A stretch of DNA of 63,178 nt, taken from Planctomycetota bacterium. GTDB lineage: Bacteria; Planctomycetota; Phycisphaerae; Phycisphaerales; SM1A02. Each line of letters begins with the position of its first letter. Position 1 is the first letter of the stretch. A program made the translations under genes and the position numbers. Location: assembly GCA_027618565.1 (NCBI GenBank), contig JAQCEQ010000011.1, positions 1-63,178 of the forward strand, in the 5' to 3' direction. Under the pieces are notes generated by a model, which saw only the letters and a list, made by a program, of their open reading frames with translations, did not search any database and was not told the DNA's origin. This document shows positions 44,761 to 53,983 of this stretch, piece by piece.

Positions 44761-46389
44761 ATGGCTGGACGGACGGACGCTCGGAGCATCTTTGCGGCGG
44801 TGACCGTTCTTTCGCCGGCACTCCTCGCGAGCGCGCTGGTTCTGCTGGTGCCTCGCGTGGCCCACTCGCAGGATGCTGGATCAACCGACATCGGCCAAGA
44901 GGCTGCAGCCGCGCTGCTGCAGCGCTTGGACGCGTTGGAGCGCCGCAACCAGCAGCTGGAGCAGGAGGTCAGCGACCTGCAGTCGGAATCCGGTGATCGA
45001 TGGCTCACGCAGGAACGCGCCGCCGAGATTCGAACGATCGTCACGGACGTCTTGGCTGACGCTGACGCTCGCACCAGCCTCCAGTCCGACCAGATGACCG
45101 CGGGCTGGAACGACGGGTTCTTCCTCTCCAGCCCGGATGGCCGGTTTGCGCTCAAGATCGGCGGCATGCTGCAGACTCGGTTCATTTGGAGCCAGATTCC
45201 CAACAGCGGTCGGACGACCGCCTTCGGCGCGCCGCTGCCCGGGCTGGACAGCGAGAGGAGCCGATCGGGGTTCGACTTGGGACAGTCGGAACTGTGGTTC
45301 ACGGGCCACGCCTTCAGCCCCGACATCACGTTTAAGATGAGGGTCGCGGCGTCCAACGAGAACTCCATCTTCCTCCTGGACCAGAACGCCAACTTCGTCG
45401 GAGGGAGTTCTAGCGGAACGATGCAGATACTGGACGCATGGGTTCGACTGGCGATGGACGATGCGTGGAGCGTTCGGGCGGGTCAGTTCAAGTTGCCGTA
45501 CAGCCGCGAGACGCTCATCCAGCAGCAATACACCTTTGGCGTCGCTCGCAGCGTGATCGACTACCACCTGGGACTGGGCTATTCGCAGGGCGTCGAGTTG
45601 GAGTATGTGGATCCGGAGTACCGGATGCGCGTCAGCGTCAACGATGGCGCGCAGGACTACCTGGGGGGCAATATCTTCGGGATCGCGGGCGGGCAGGATC
45701 CGATGGGGAAACCGTGGTCGTACAGCGGGAATCCCGCATTTGCCGGCCGATTCGAGTGGAAGCCCATCGGTGCGTGGAAGCAGTTTGAGTCGATAACCAG
45801 CCCCATCGGCGATGAGCGGGGACTGCTGTTTGGCCTGGGCTGGCACTGGCAGCAGCAGCAGCCGTACCTGTACCCAGACACCGATCCAGAAACGAGCGGC
45901 CTGGACGAGAACACCTGGATCAGCTTGACCGCCGATGCGACCTACATGCTGGGTGGTGCGTCGCTCTTCGTGTCCGGGTACTTCAACAACATCAACGCGC
46001 AGACCGCGCTCATCAACACCGGGCTCGGACTAGGCAGCGATCCGACGGCCGATCTGGGCACCTGTTACTTCTATGGTGCGGTGGTGCAGGGTGGCTATTA
46101 CTTCGATACTGACCTTGAGGGGTACGCACGCTTTGAGTGGGGCGAGTACGACATCGGCAACATGCCCACAACCGGCCCCTGGGAATCGCTCCTGGGCGAC
46201 TCCAGCCCGCTCATGCTCATGACCATCGGCGCTAACTGGTACATCGATGGCGAGGATGTGAAGTGGACAACGGACATTGGCTATGCGTTTGACGAAGTCG
46301 ACCCCGCCTGGCAGACCTTGCCGGCGGGCTGGCGCCTGTCCGGGCGGAACGAGTGCGTGTTCAGGACGGTGTTTCAGTTGATGTTCTGA
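44761..46389 (+). CDS. Porin-like outer-membrane protein 2
   Basis: A 542-residue barrel protein of the phosphate-selective porin O/P type. The signal peptide spans about residues 8-37 (ending VAHSQ). A coiled coil LLQRLDALERRNQQLEQEV and the shared module DRWLTQERAAEIRTIVTDVL follow. The barrel begins near FALKIGGMLQTRF and ends FQLMF. An in-frame ATG at 44707 exists but lies directly after the T run of the preceding terminator, so I chose 44761. Compared with porin 1 it is about 110 residues longer, mostly in loops. Confidence 0.82.
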   Translation: MAGRTDARSIFAAVTVLSPALLASALVLLVPRVAHSQDAGSTDIGQEAAAALLQRLDALERRNQQLEQEVSDLQSESGDRWLTQERAAEIRTIVTDVLADADARTSLQSDQMTAGWNDGFFLSSPDGRFALKIGGMLQTRFIWSQIPNSGRTTAFGAPLPGLDSERSRSGFDLGQSELWFTGHAFSPDITFKMRVAASNENSIFLLDQNANFVGGSSSGTMQILDAWVRLAMDDAWSVRAGQFKLPYSRETLIQQQYTFGVARSVIDYHLGLGYSQGVELEYVDPEYRMRVSVNDGAQDYLGGNIFGIAGGQDPMGKPWSYSGNPAFAGRFEWKPIGAWKQFESITSPIGDERGLLFGLGWHWQQQQPYLYPDTDPETSGLDENTWISLTADATYMLGGASLFVSGYFNNINAQTALINTGLGLGSDPTADLGTCYFYGAVVQGGYYFDTDLEGYARFEWGEYDIGNMPTTGPWESLLGDSSPLMLMTIGANWYIDGEDVKWTTDIGYAFDEVDPAWQTLPAGWRLSGRNECVFRTVFQLMF

Positions 46390-46441
46390 ACTCCTAACAG
46401 AGTCTGAACAGGCGCTTGGCACACCATGAACATTGCGTCAC

Positions 46442-46447
46442 CATACT
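46442..46447 (+). promoter_or_regulatory. Possible -10 element of porin 3
   Basis: CATACT ends 7 nt before the ATG at 46455. It is weaker than the neighbouring examples; cotranscription with porin 2 is also possible. Confidence 0.3.
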
Positions 46448-46454
46448 TCGCGCC

Positions 46455-47849
46455 ATGAACACCACACTCATCGCTGCCACGACCACCGCCAGTTGCCTGG
46501 CTGTGAGCGGAGCGGTATTGGCTCAGTCCACCACGGACGACCTGGCGCGCGAAGTGGCTGCGCTGCGCGACGCGATGGCTGCCCAGGACGCGAGGCATGA
46601 CGCCGAGATCGCCGCGATCCGCGACGAACAGGGCGAGGACTGGCTGACGGAAGAGCGCGCGGCGCAGGTCCGCGAGGTCGTGCAGGATGTCCTCACAGAC
46701 TCCGAAACGCGCACCAACTGGCAAGGCACGGCGGCCACCGCAGGCTGGGACCCCAAGCGGGGCTTCTACGTGGGCAGCGCCGACGGGAACTTTGAGTTGC
46801 GCGTCGTTGGTCAGATGCAGTGGCGGTATGTGTACCAGTCCGTCTCCGGCGAAGGGGCGGACTCAAGCCAGGATGGGTTCACGCTGGGGAACGCCAAGGT
46901 CGCGCTCAAGGGGTTTGTGATCGACCCGACTTTGCAGTACGAGGTCCAGGGCGCCTTCAGCCGTTTGGGCGGAGCGTTCCAGTTGGGGAACGCCTACATC
47001 CGCAAGGACCTTGGCGATGGAATGGCCCTGCAGGTGGGCCAATTCAAGGATCGCGGCGTCTACGAGGAATTCACCAGCAGTAGCAGGCAGCAGTTCGTGG
47101 ACCGGTCGATCGTAACTCGCTACTTCACGACCAAGCGAATCATGGGGTTGGCCTGGGAATGGACCGGAGACAATCTCAGGACGTACCTCTCCTACAACGA
47201 TGGCGGCAACAGTGCCAACACCTCGATTGCCAACCAGCCGTGCGACTGGGCCGCGAGCGGGCGGGTGGACTGGCTCGCCGCCGGTGACTGGAAGCAGTTT
47301 GGTGAGGTGATGAGCTTCCGAGGTTCCGACCTTGCGATCATGGCGGGCGCGGCCATCCATTACGAGGAAGCGCGTGCCTACACGGACTCGACGGCGGGGG
47401 TGGACGGCACGGCCGACAATCTCTCGTGGGTCGCCGACCTCAACCTGCGCGGCGGCGGGTGGAGCGTGCTGGCCAGTTACTACGGGAACCAGTCGGAGTT
47501 TGGAGGCGGAGTGACGCCGACGGCCAATGGCGTCCTGCTGCAGGGCGGATACTTCATCACCGACAGGGTGGAAGTGGTGGGCAACTGGCAGTGGGTGGGG
47601 GTTTCCTCCGACGGTTCCACCAGCGACTCCACCTTCGCGAGCCAGCGATTCTGGATCACCACCTTCGGCATCAACTACTACTTGGACGGGAACCGCCTGA
47701 AGTTCCAGCTTGACGGAGGCTGGTCCAACGGTCCGATTCTCTTCTCGCGAGGCGTCTACGGGGATGGGATCGCCGGCGCGGATTGGATTGCGGACGAACA
47801 GGAAGACACCGAGGTCGTCATCCAGGCCGCTGTCCAGTTGCTGTTCTAA
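46455..47849 (+). CDS. Porin-like outer-membrane protein 3
   Basis: A 464-residue paralogue. The signal peptide ends near AVLAQ (about residue 23). An acidic and basic coiled coil (LAREVAALRDAMAAQDARHDAEI) and the shared module EDWLTEERAAQVREVVQDVL lead into the barrel from about residue 85 (FELRVVGQMQWRYV). The barrel has the substrate-type strand GMALQVGQFKDRGVYEEF and ends AVQLLF. It follows porin 2 by 65 bp without a terminator, so they may share an mRNA. Transported solute unknown. Confidence 0.82.
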   Translation: MNTTLIAATTTASCLAVSGAVLAQSTTDDLAREVAALRDAMAAQDARHDAEIAAIRDEQGEDWLTEERAAQVREVVQDVLTDSETRTNWQGTAATAGWDPKRGFYVGSADGNFELRVVGQMQWRYVYQSVSGEGADSSQDGFTLGNAKVALKGFVIDPTLQYEVQGAFSRLGGAFQLGNAYIRKDLGDGMALQVGQFKDRGVYEEFTSSSRQQFVDRSIVTRYFTTKRIMGLAWEWTGDNLRTYLSYNDGGNSANTSIANQPCDWAASGRVDWLAAGDWKQFGEVMSFRGSDLAIMAGAAIHYEEARAYTDSTAGVDGTADNLSWVADLNLRGGGWSVLASYYGNQSEFGGGVTPTANGVLLQGGYFITDRVEVVGNWQWVGVSSDGSTSDSTFASQRFWITTFGINYYLDGNRLKFQLDGGWSNGPILFSRGVYGDGIAGADWIADEQEDTEVVIQAAVQLLF

Positions 47850-47876
47850 GCGTAGCGAGGCGAGCGACCACCAAGT

Positions 47877-47900
47877 TTCAGCCTTCAGGCTTCAGCCTTC
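47877..47900. repeat. Short direct repeat after porin 3
   Basis: TTCAGCCTTC occurs twice with a 14-nt period, and AGCCTTCAGGCT within it is an inverted repeat. It has no T run and is a poor terminator. Confidence 0.8.
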
Positions 47901-47925
47901 GACCGGGAGGCGTGTGGTCACGCAG

Positions 47926-47931
47926 TAGAAT
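47926..47931 (+). promoter_or_regulatory. Probable -10 element of purL
   Basis: TAGAAT ends 9 nt before the ATG at 47941, with no Shine-Dalgarno sequence between. Confidence 0.55.
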
Positions 47932-47940
47932 CGTCGCTCC

Positions 47941-50900
47941 ATGACCCTTCCTCCCGCGTTGGCGCGCCGCTCCCCGGATGTGAAGGGCGAACGCGCGCCT
48001 GCGGTGCACCGGATCGAGGTCTGGACATCACTTGGCCAGGTCGATTCGCGCAGCTGTGCGGTGACTCGATTGGCGCGTGCCAACGGGGTGATTGGCGATG
48101 TTCGCGCCGTGGCGATCTACCTGATTGAAGGTGACCTCTCGCAGGACGAGCTGGCCACGGTCGCCGACTCCTTGCTGGCCGACCCGGTGACGCAGTCGGC
48201 CCGGATTCGAGCCGCGGGAACCCAACGCGCGGACCAGAGCGATGTCGTGGATGTCGTGGCCATCGAGGTGCACCCTCTGGCCGGAGTGACGGATCCGGCT
48301 GCCGAGAGCGTGCAAGAGGCGATCGCGGTGCTGGTCGGTGCCACCGTGACGGTTCGCACCGGAGAGCGACTGGAGTTCCGCGGCGTGTTGCGCGAGGCGG
48401 CAAGGCAGTTTGTGGAGCGGTTCATGGCCAACGCCGTGATCCAGTCGATTCACGACGGCGCGTACTGGCCAGAGTCGCTTCCGCATGGGCACGACTACCA
48501 ACTGTCGATCCGCGAAGTGCCGATCCGTGCATTGGGCGACGCCGCCCTGGAGCGGATGTCTCGCGAGGCGCACCTTTTCCTCTCTCTTGACGAGATGCGC
48601 GCGATCCAGGCGGAGTACCGGCGGCTTGGTCGGGAGCCACGCGAGATCGAGCTGGAGACTCTGGCGCAGACCTGGAGCGAGCACTGCGTCCACAAGACGC
48701 TCAAGTCGCAGATCGCGTACACGGAACCCACCGGCGCAGGACAGGGACCCTCGCTCCTGGCGCACGCGCAAGGGAAACCCGGCCACAGCGTTGATGGCGC
48801 GACGCTCCGCATCGACAACCTGCTCAAGTCCACCGTGGCTGCGGCGACCAACGCCCTCATTGGCCGCATCGACCCACCGGCGGGTTGCGAGTGGACGCGA
48901 GAGACGGCGCCGATTGACTGGTGCCTGAGCGTGTTCGTGGACAACGCCGGCGTGATTGCGTTTGACGACGAGCACGCGGTGTGCTTCAAGGCAGAGACGC
49001 ACAATCGACCCAGCGCCATTGAGCCGTACGGCGGCGCCGCGACGGGGATCGGCGGCTGCATTCGAGATGTGATGGGGACGGGCCTCTCCGCGAAGCCGAT
49101 CGCCGCGACCGATGTCTTCTGCGTGGCTCCCGTGGACACGCCGACGCACGAGGTGCCTCGCGGGTGCCTCCATCCCAAGCGAATTCTTTCGCAGGTGGTG
49201 GCCGGCGTGCGCGACTATGGCAATCGCATGGGGATCCCCACCGTCAACGGCGGCGTGTGGCAGGACGCGCGGCACATCGGGAATCCACTGGTGTTCTGCG
49301 GCGTCATCGGCGTGATGCCCAGGTCGTGCGTGGCCGGTGAGCCCAAGCGTGGAGACCTGATCGTGGCGCTCGGCGGTCGCACGGGGCGCGACGGCATCCA
49401 CGGCGCCACCTTCTCTAGCGCCGAGGTGGAGCATGGCCACTCAACGGAGTTTTCTCACGCCGTCCAGATCGGCAACGCGATCACCGAGAAGCGCGCGCTG
49501 GATGCGATCCTGGAAGCGCGCGACCAGCCCGATGGTCCGCTCTTTGACGGCATCACCGACTGTGGTGCCGGCGGATTCTCCAGTGCGGTGGGAGAGATGG
49601 GGAAGGACCTTGGAGCGACGGTGCACCTGGAGCAGGCGCCGACCAAGTACTCCGGCCTCTCACCCACGGAAGTCTGGATTAGTGAGGCGCAGGAACGGAT
49701 GGTGCTGGCGGTGCCGGAGGGCAAGCTGGCTCGGCTTCAATCGATCTGCGATGCGCACGGGTGCGAACTCTCGGTGCTTGGCACCTTTGGTTCGGACGAT
49801 GGATGCATCCGGCTGCTGTGGCACGGCACCGAAGTCGGTTCCCTGGACACGCACTTCCTGCACGAGGGCATCCCGGAACCGACGCGAGTCGCCGTGTGGG
49901 ATCCCGCCTACAACGCACAATTTGCTCCGGCGCGCAGCAAGAAAGAGGCTGGTCCTGGGCTCTTGGGCACCGTGCGAACGCTCCTTGCCCACCCGAACAT
50001 CGCCAGCAAGGCGTGGATCATCCGTCAGTACGACCACGAAGTGCAGGGCGGCACGATGGTCAAGCCATTGCAGGGCGTCAATGCAGGGCCCGGCGATGCT
50101 GCCGTGATGCGTCCGGTCGTCGGATCCCGTCGGGGGTTGGCCATCGGCAATGGACTGGCCACCGGACTGGCTGCGGACCCGTACCTCATGACGCTGGCCG
50201 CGGTGGATGAGTGCGTCCGAAACCTGGTCTGTGTCGGCGCCGATCCGTCGCGCATCGCCATTCTGGACAACTTCTGCTGGGCCAGCTGTGACGACCCGCG
50301 AAACTTGGGCGGCTTGGTGCGCGCGGCGGCGGCATGCCTCGATGCCGCGCTCGCGTATCGAACGCCATTCATCTCGGGGAAGGACTCGCTCAAGAATCAG
50401 TTCCGCGGCGACGACGGAACGCTCATCCAGATACCTCCCACGCTCTTGATCTCCGGATTTGGGATCGTGAACGACATCGAGCACGCCTGCACCATGGATG
50501 CGAAGCGAGGGGGCTCGGCGCTGATAGCAGTGGGTCTCACACAGCCAGGGATGGACGGGAGCGTTCGCGCCACGCTGAACGATGGTGGGTCGCTGGAGGA
50601 GTCGATGCCTGTGTGCGATCCCGTCGTGGGGGCCGCCACGGCACGAGCGGTCGCGGGACTCATTCGAGACGGTCTTGTACTCAGTGCACACGATTGCAGC
50701 GAGGGCGGGGTGCTCGTCGCTGCCGCCGAGATGGCGTTCGCCGGCGGCCTTGGCGTCCGCGTGGAACTCGGTCGCGTCCCGCACGCGCCGGGCACCAGCC
50801 GGGAGGCGTGCGCCTTCGGCGAATCGCCCAGCCGGTACCTGCTGGAGGTCGATCCGGCGCGCGCGGCTGAATTGAGTGAGCGCCTGGCCGGACTGCCGCA

Positions 50901-51012
50901 CGCGGTCATCGGGAACTTCACCCAGGAAGAAGCGATGGAATTGGACGGCGCCGTCGTGGCGATGCGGGAGTTGCGCGCCGCGTGGGAAAGTGGATCGGAG
51001 GCGGGCTCATGA
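47941..51012 (+). CDS. purL: Phosphoribosylformylglycinamidine synthase, PurL subunit
   Basis: A 1023-residue FGAM synthase large subunit, the ATP-dependent amidating step of purine synthesis. The first ~175 residues carry a PurS-like region (GDLSQDELATVADSLLADP, then VDVVAIEVHPLAGVTDPAAESV). The catalytic part follows, with LAQTWSEHCVHKT, CFKAETHNRPSAIEPYGGAA and GGRTGRDGIHGATF, and a second half-domain with DCSEGGVLVAAAEMAF. No glutaminase domain is fused; that is the separate purQ gene, coupled by an ATGA overlap. It is longer than the ~740-residue small PurL because of the N-terminal region. Confidence 0.95.
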   Translation: MTLPPALARRSPDVKGERAPAVHRIEVWTSLGQVDSRSCAVTRLARANGVIGDVRAVAIYLIEGDLSQDELATVADSLLADPVTQSARIRAAGTQRADQSDVVDVVAIEVHPLAGVTDPAAESVQEAIAVLVGATVTVRTGERLEFRGVLREAARQFVERFMANAVIQSIHDGAYWPESLPHGHDYQLSIREVPIRALGDAALERMSREAHLFLSLDEMRAIQAEYRRLGREPREIELETLAQTWSEHCVHKTLKSQIAYTEPTGAGQGPSLLAHAQGKPGHSVDGATLRIDNLLKSTVAAATNALIGRIDPPAGCEWTRETAPIDWCLSVFVDNAGVIAFDDEHAVCFKAETHNRPSAIEPYGGAATGIGGCIRDVMGTGLSAKPIAATDVFCVAPVDTPTHEVPRGCLHPKRILSQVVAGVRDYGNRMGIPTVNGGVWQDARHIGNPLVFCGVIGVMPRSCVAGEPKRGDLIVALGGRTGRDGIHGATFSSAEVEHGHSTEFSHAVQIGNAITEKRALDAILEARDQPDGPLFDGITDCGAGGFSSAVGEMGKDLGATVHLEQAPTKYSGLSPTEVWISEAQERMVLAVPEGKLARLQSICDAHGCELSVLGTFGSDDGCIRLLWHGTEVGSLDTHFLHEGIPEPTRVAVWDPAYNAQFAPARSKKEAGPGLLGTVRTLLAHPNIASKAWIIRQYDHEVQGGTMVKPLQGVNAGPGDAAVMRPVVGSRRGLAIGNGLATGLAADPYLMTLAAVDECVRNLVCVGADPSRIAILDNFCWASCDDPRNLGGLVRAAAACLDAALAYRTPFISGKDSLKNQFRGDDGTLIQIPPTLLISGFGIVNDIEHACTMDAKRGGSALIAVGLTQPGMDGSVRATLNDGGSLEESMPVCDPVVGAATARAVAGLIRDGLVLSAHDCSEGGVLVAAAEMAFAGGLGVRVELGRVPHAPGTSREACAFGESPSRYLLEVDPARAAELSERLAGLPHAVIGNFTQEEAMELDGAVVAMRELRAAWESGSEAGS

Positions 51013-51911
51013 ACCACGCCATCGATGCGACCAGCAACCATGCCCGACACCTCACCGGCGACCGGCTGCGCGCGCTGGTGGTGACAGCACCGGGCATCAA
51101 CTGCGACCGCGAATTGGGTGAAGCCTTCGCCGCCGCGGGCGCCGAGCCGGAGTTCGTGCTGCTGGATGTGCTGCGTCGAGAGCCCTCGCGGATCGATGCC
51201 TTTGACCTCATCGGGCTCCCCGGAGGCTTCTCCTTTGGAGACGATGTCGCCGCCGGGCGCGTCATGGCGGCACTCATGCGCCGCGAGGTCTACCCGGCGA
51301 TGCGTGCCGCGATCGAGCGTGGTACCCCCATCATCTGCCCATGCAACGGGTTCCAGATCGCCGTGCAGGCGGGGCTCCTGCCGGGACCGGTCAGCACGGT
51401 CCATGGGGGCGCGTGGCCCGACACTCCCGCGAGGCCGTCCATGGCGCTCTCACAGAATCAGTCGGCGCGGTTCCACGACGGGTGGACTCGTGTGGAGATC
51501 CCTGCAAACACACGGTGCCTCTGGACAGCGGGACTGGAGTGCACCGGCGACGACGCGCTCCTTCCCAGCGCGCATGGCGAAGGTCGGTTCGTCACGAGCG
51601 AGGCGGAACTGGTGCGACTGGAGTCGAACGGACAGGTCGCCATCCGCTACGCCGCCGAAGCCAACTTCAACGGTTCCATGGGTGCTGTCGCCGGGATCTG
51701 CGATCCATCCGGCCTGGTGTTCGGGCTCATGCCGCACCCCGAGCGATACCTCCACTGGACGCAGCACCCGTGGTGGACGAGGATGGATCGATCCTGGCGC
51801 GCCACGCACGAGCCGCTGGGCTTGCGCATGTTCCGGGCGGCCGTGGCGCATGTGCATCGCACTCAGTCCGGTGCTTCGTCCCGGAGCCGATCCTCGATGC
51901 CGCGTCGTTGA
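51009..51911 (+). CDS. purQ: FGAM synthase glutaminase subunit PurQ
   Basis: A 300-residue class I glutamine amidotransferase that supplies ammonia to PurL. The start of the domain is ALVVTAPGINCDRELGEAF. The nucleophile Cys lies in IICPCNGFQIAVQAG, the FGDDVAAGR segment precedes it, and the His-Glu pair is in LMPHPERYLH. It is longer than the usual ~225 residues because of about 20 extra residues at the start and a Ser/Arg tail. The final 49 bp overlap the convergent membrane-protein gene. Confidence 0.95.
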   Translation: MNHAIDATSNHARHLTGDRLRALVVTAPGINCDRELGEAFAAAGAEPEFVLLDVLRREPSRIDAFDLIGLPGGFSFGDDVAAGRVMAALMRREVYPAMRAAIERGTPIICPCNGFQIAVQAGLLPGPVSTVHGGAWPDTPARPSMALSQNQSARFHDGWTRVEIPANTRCLWTAGLECTGDDALLPSAHGEGRFVTSEAELVRLESNGQVAIRYAAEANFNGSMGAVAGICDPSGLVFGLMPHPERYLHWTQHPWWTRMDRSWRATHEPLGLRMFRAAVAHVHRTQSGASSRSRSSMPRR

Positions 51912-52709
51912 TAGTGGATCATCACGATGCTGGGCGCATTGGCGGCCAACATCCCTATCGAGACCATCAAGCACGCCGGGGCTGCCATCGTGAAGAGTGC
52001 CACGAGCATGGAGCAGCCGGTAATGCGTGGCGTCGCCCCCGCGTCCCATGCGTCCGGGATCGACACAAGCGTCGCCACGATCCCGAGAGCCGCGGCGATC
52101 CTGGCGACCTGGGCGATTGCGGCCGCGCGGTCCAGGACCAGCCAGGCGCTGAGCGATCGAACCATTGGCGTGAGCACCACCACCGCGGTCTGCACCGTGA
52201 GCGGTCCCACGATGTGCAGTCCCGCGCCAAGCCACGCCACCTCCGGCGACGGCCACGGGAGGAGTGCGGCGGCGACGCAGAGTCCGGCCGGGATGCACCA
52301 CAGGAAGCCAGCCCAACGCGCGACCTGGCGGGCCACGCTCCCCTCCGCCAGCGCAGGTTCCTCACGCGCCGCCAGCGGAATCGGTCGAGTGAGCCCGAGG
52401 TGCGACACGATCGGAAGCAAGAACAGCAGAGCGCCGATAGCCATTGATGCCCACGCGGACAGCACTCCAGTGAACCGAAGGATCCAGATGGCGACGACCG
52501 CAACTGCAGGCGCGGCCGCCGACAAGGTGAGCCAGAGGAGCAATCGCCACGCCTCGCGAGTGGGGAGGTCTGCTGGCTGGCTGGGTGGGAGTGCGCGCAC
52601 CCGTTGGCGCGTGGGCTGGAGGCGCGGACCCGCACTCGGGGCATGGTCGCGATGTGGCGAGCCCCTTGCGAGAGTGCCCGCATCGCAGGCATGACTCTGG
52701 AAGTGTCAC
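51863..52709 (-). pseudogene. Zinc-ribbon membrane protein with a frameshift
   Basis: Two frames together look like one gene. The first starts at GTG 52709 in a GTGA overlap with the ksgA stop and reads PESCLRCGHSRKGLATSRPC, then PECGSAP, a four-Cys zinc ribbon. Near 52620 the frame that continues as LQPTRQRVRALPPSQPADLP and then about six hydrophobic helices is offset by one base. The helical part alone is open from GTG 52600 to 51863 (245 residues). Either a real frameshift mutation, a sequencing error, or programmed slippage explains it. Function unknown; the layout of zinc ribbon plus membrane helices is common in planctomycetes. Confidence 0.65.
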
Positions 52710-53509
52710 GCACGTTCCATCAGCATAATGACCTGTTCCGGCCGGAGCGTCTCGGCGCGTACGCAGGGGTCGATGTCCGGTGGGAATGGAAAGTCGCGAC
52801 CAAGCACGGCGCCCAGCTGCTTGCGGCGCTTGCAAAAGAGCCGCTGGGCAAACACTCCCAAGGCGTGCGCGTCCACGCTGGGCCTGGGCGTGAGAGTGTG
52901 AAGCGCGATCATCGCGCTGGTGACTTCGGGAGCCGGCCAGAAGCAGCTGGCGGGGAGCGTGGCAAGCCACTCCACGCGCGAGAACACGGTCGCGAGCAAC
53001 GAGATCGCACCCCACTGGTCATCGCCAGGCTTGGCGGCCAGCCGCTGCGCCACCTCCTTCTGGATCGTCACGAATTGCCCCTGGCACTGCGGGTAGTCAG
53101 CGAGCAGGATCGCCATGAGCGGCGTGGCGGCTTGGTAGGGGAGGTTGGCGACCAGCGTGAAGGGCTCGGAGCCCAGCGCTCGCGCCAGCTCGGCGCTCAA
53201 CGCATGCTTGCCATCAAGGCAATCGCCCTCGATGAGCATCACTCGCTCACCCAGCCGCTCGCGCACGATGGCCTGCATGTCTCGGTCAATCTCGCACGCG
53301 ATGACGGTGCAGCCCATCTCCACCAGCGGCTCCGTGAGCGCACCGGTGCCCGGGCCCACTTCCAGCACCCGATCGCCAGCACGGACGCCGCTGGCGTCGA
53401 TGAGCCGGCGGATCAGGTTGTGGTCGTGCAGAAAATTCTGCCCGAAGCGATGGCGCGGGCGAATGTCGCGCGAGGCGAGGAGTGACTTGATGTCGGTGAG
53501 CGTCTGCAC
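52706..53509 (-). CDS. rsmA: 16S rRNA dimethyladenosine transferase
   Basis: A 267-residue KsgA/RsmA that dimethylates the two adjacent adenosines near the 3' end of 16S rRNA, a late step of 30S assembly. The start RFGQNFLHDHNLIRRLI, the SAM motif [15 protein letters not shown] (about 48-62) and the catalytic NLPYQAATPL are as in the family. The C-terminal helical part includes CKRRKQLGAVLG. The start codon is GTG. The stop overlaps the start of the zinc-ribbon gene. Confidence 0.95.
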   Translation of the reverse strand: MQTLTDIKSLLASRDIRPRHRFGQNFLHDHNLIRRLIDASGVRAGDRVLEVGPGTGALTEPLVEMGCTVIACEIDRDMQAIVRERLGERVMLIEGDCLDGKHALSAELARALGSEPFTLVANLPYQAATPLMAILLADYPQCQGQFVTIQKEVAQRLAAKPGDDQWGAISLLATVFSRVEWLATLPASCFWPAPEVTSAMIALHTLTPRPSVDAHALGVFAQRLFCKRRKQLGAVLGRDFPFPPDIDPCVRAETLRPEQVIMLMERA

Positions 53510-53548
53510 GCCGTCAGTGTGCCTGCAAGGCGCCTGCGATATGGGGGA

Positions 53549-53971
53549 TCAGAACCAGTCGCGGCGATTGACCATGTAGGTCTCGTAGAACTGGTCGTCG
53601 GTCTTGGTGAGGTAGATGATGCCTTCGATAATGCTGATGACGCTCACTACACCCAGGACCGGGAGGAAACAGAGCCCAACGAGGATCCAGCTCAGAAGCA
53701 CCACCATGAAAGCGCTCACCATCGAGATGCCAAGCATGATCACCCCGGGTCCGGTGTAGCCGAGGATGAACTTGTGGATGCCCAGTCCGGCGAGCAGGAT
53801 CGCCAGCAGCCCGCAGACCAGCTTCCGCTGTGCGGCCTCGGATCGCGGCGGCAGGATCCTGCCGTCCTTCGTGTATTGAAGCGTGAGTGTGGGCGAGGGA
53901 GCCGGCGATGCCGCTGGCTCGGGCGAGTGCGGAACGGGTTCACGTGAAGGTGATTCTCCGGAGTCGTTCAT
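53549..53971 (-). CDS. TM2-domain membrane protein
   Basis: A 140-residue protein. A Pro/Ser-rich hydrophilic start (about 1-40) precedes a TM2 domain: the KLVCGLLAILLAGLGIHKFILGYTGPG hairpin with the conserved G-x-H-K-F turn, and a second hydrophobic pair (LLSWILVGLCFLPVLGVVSVISIIEGIIYL). TM2 proteins are small inner-membrane proteins of unclear function. It starts 13 nt after the rny stop on the same strand and is likely cotranscribed with it. Confidence 0.85.
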   Translation of the reverse strand: MNDSGESPSREPVPHSPEPAASPAPSPTLTLQYTKDGRILPPRSEAAQRKLVCGLLAILLAGLGIHKFILGYTGPGVIMLGISMVSAFMVVLLSWILVGLCFLPVLGVVSVISIIEGIIYLTKTDDQFYETYMVNRRDWF

Positions 53972-53983
53972 GACGGATGCAGT

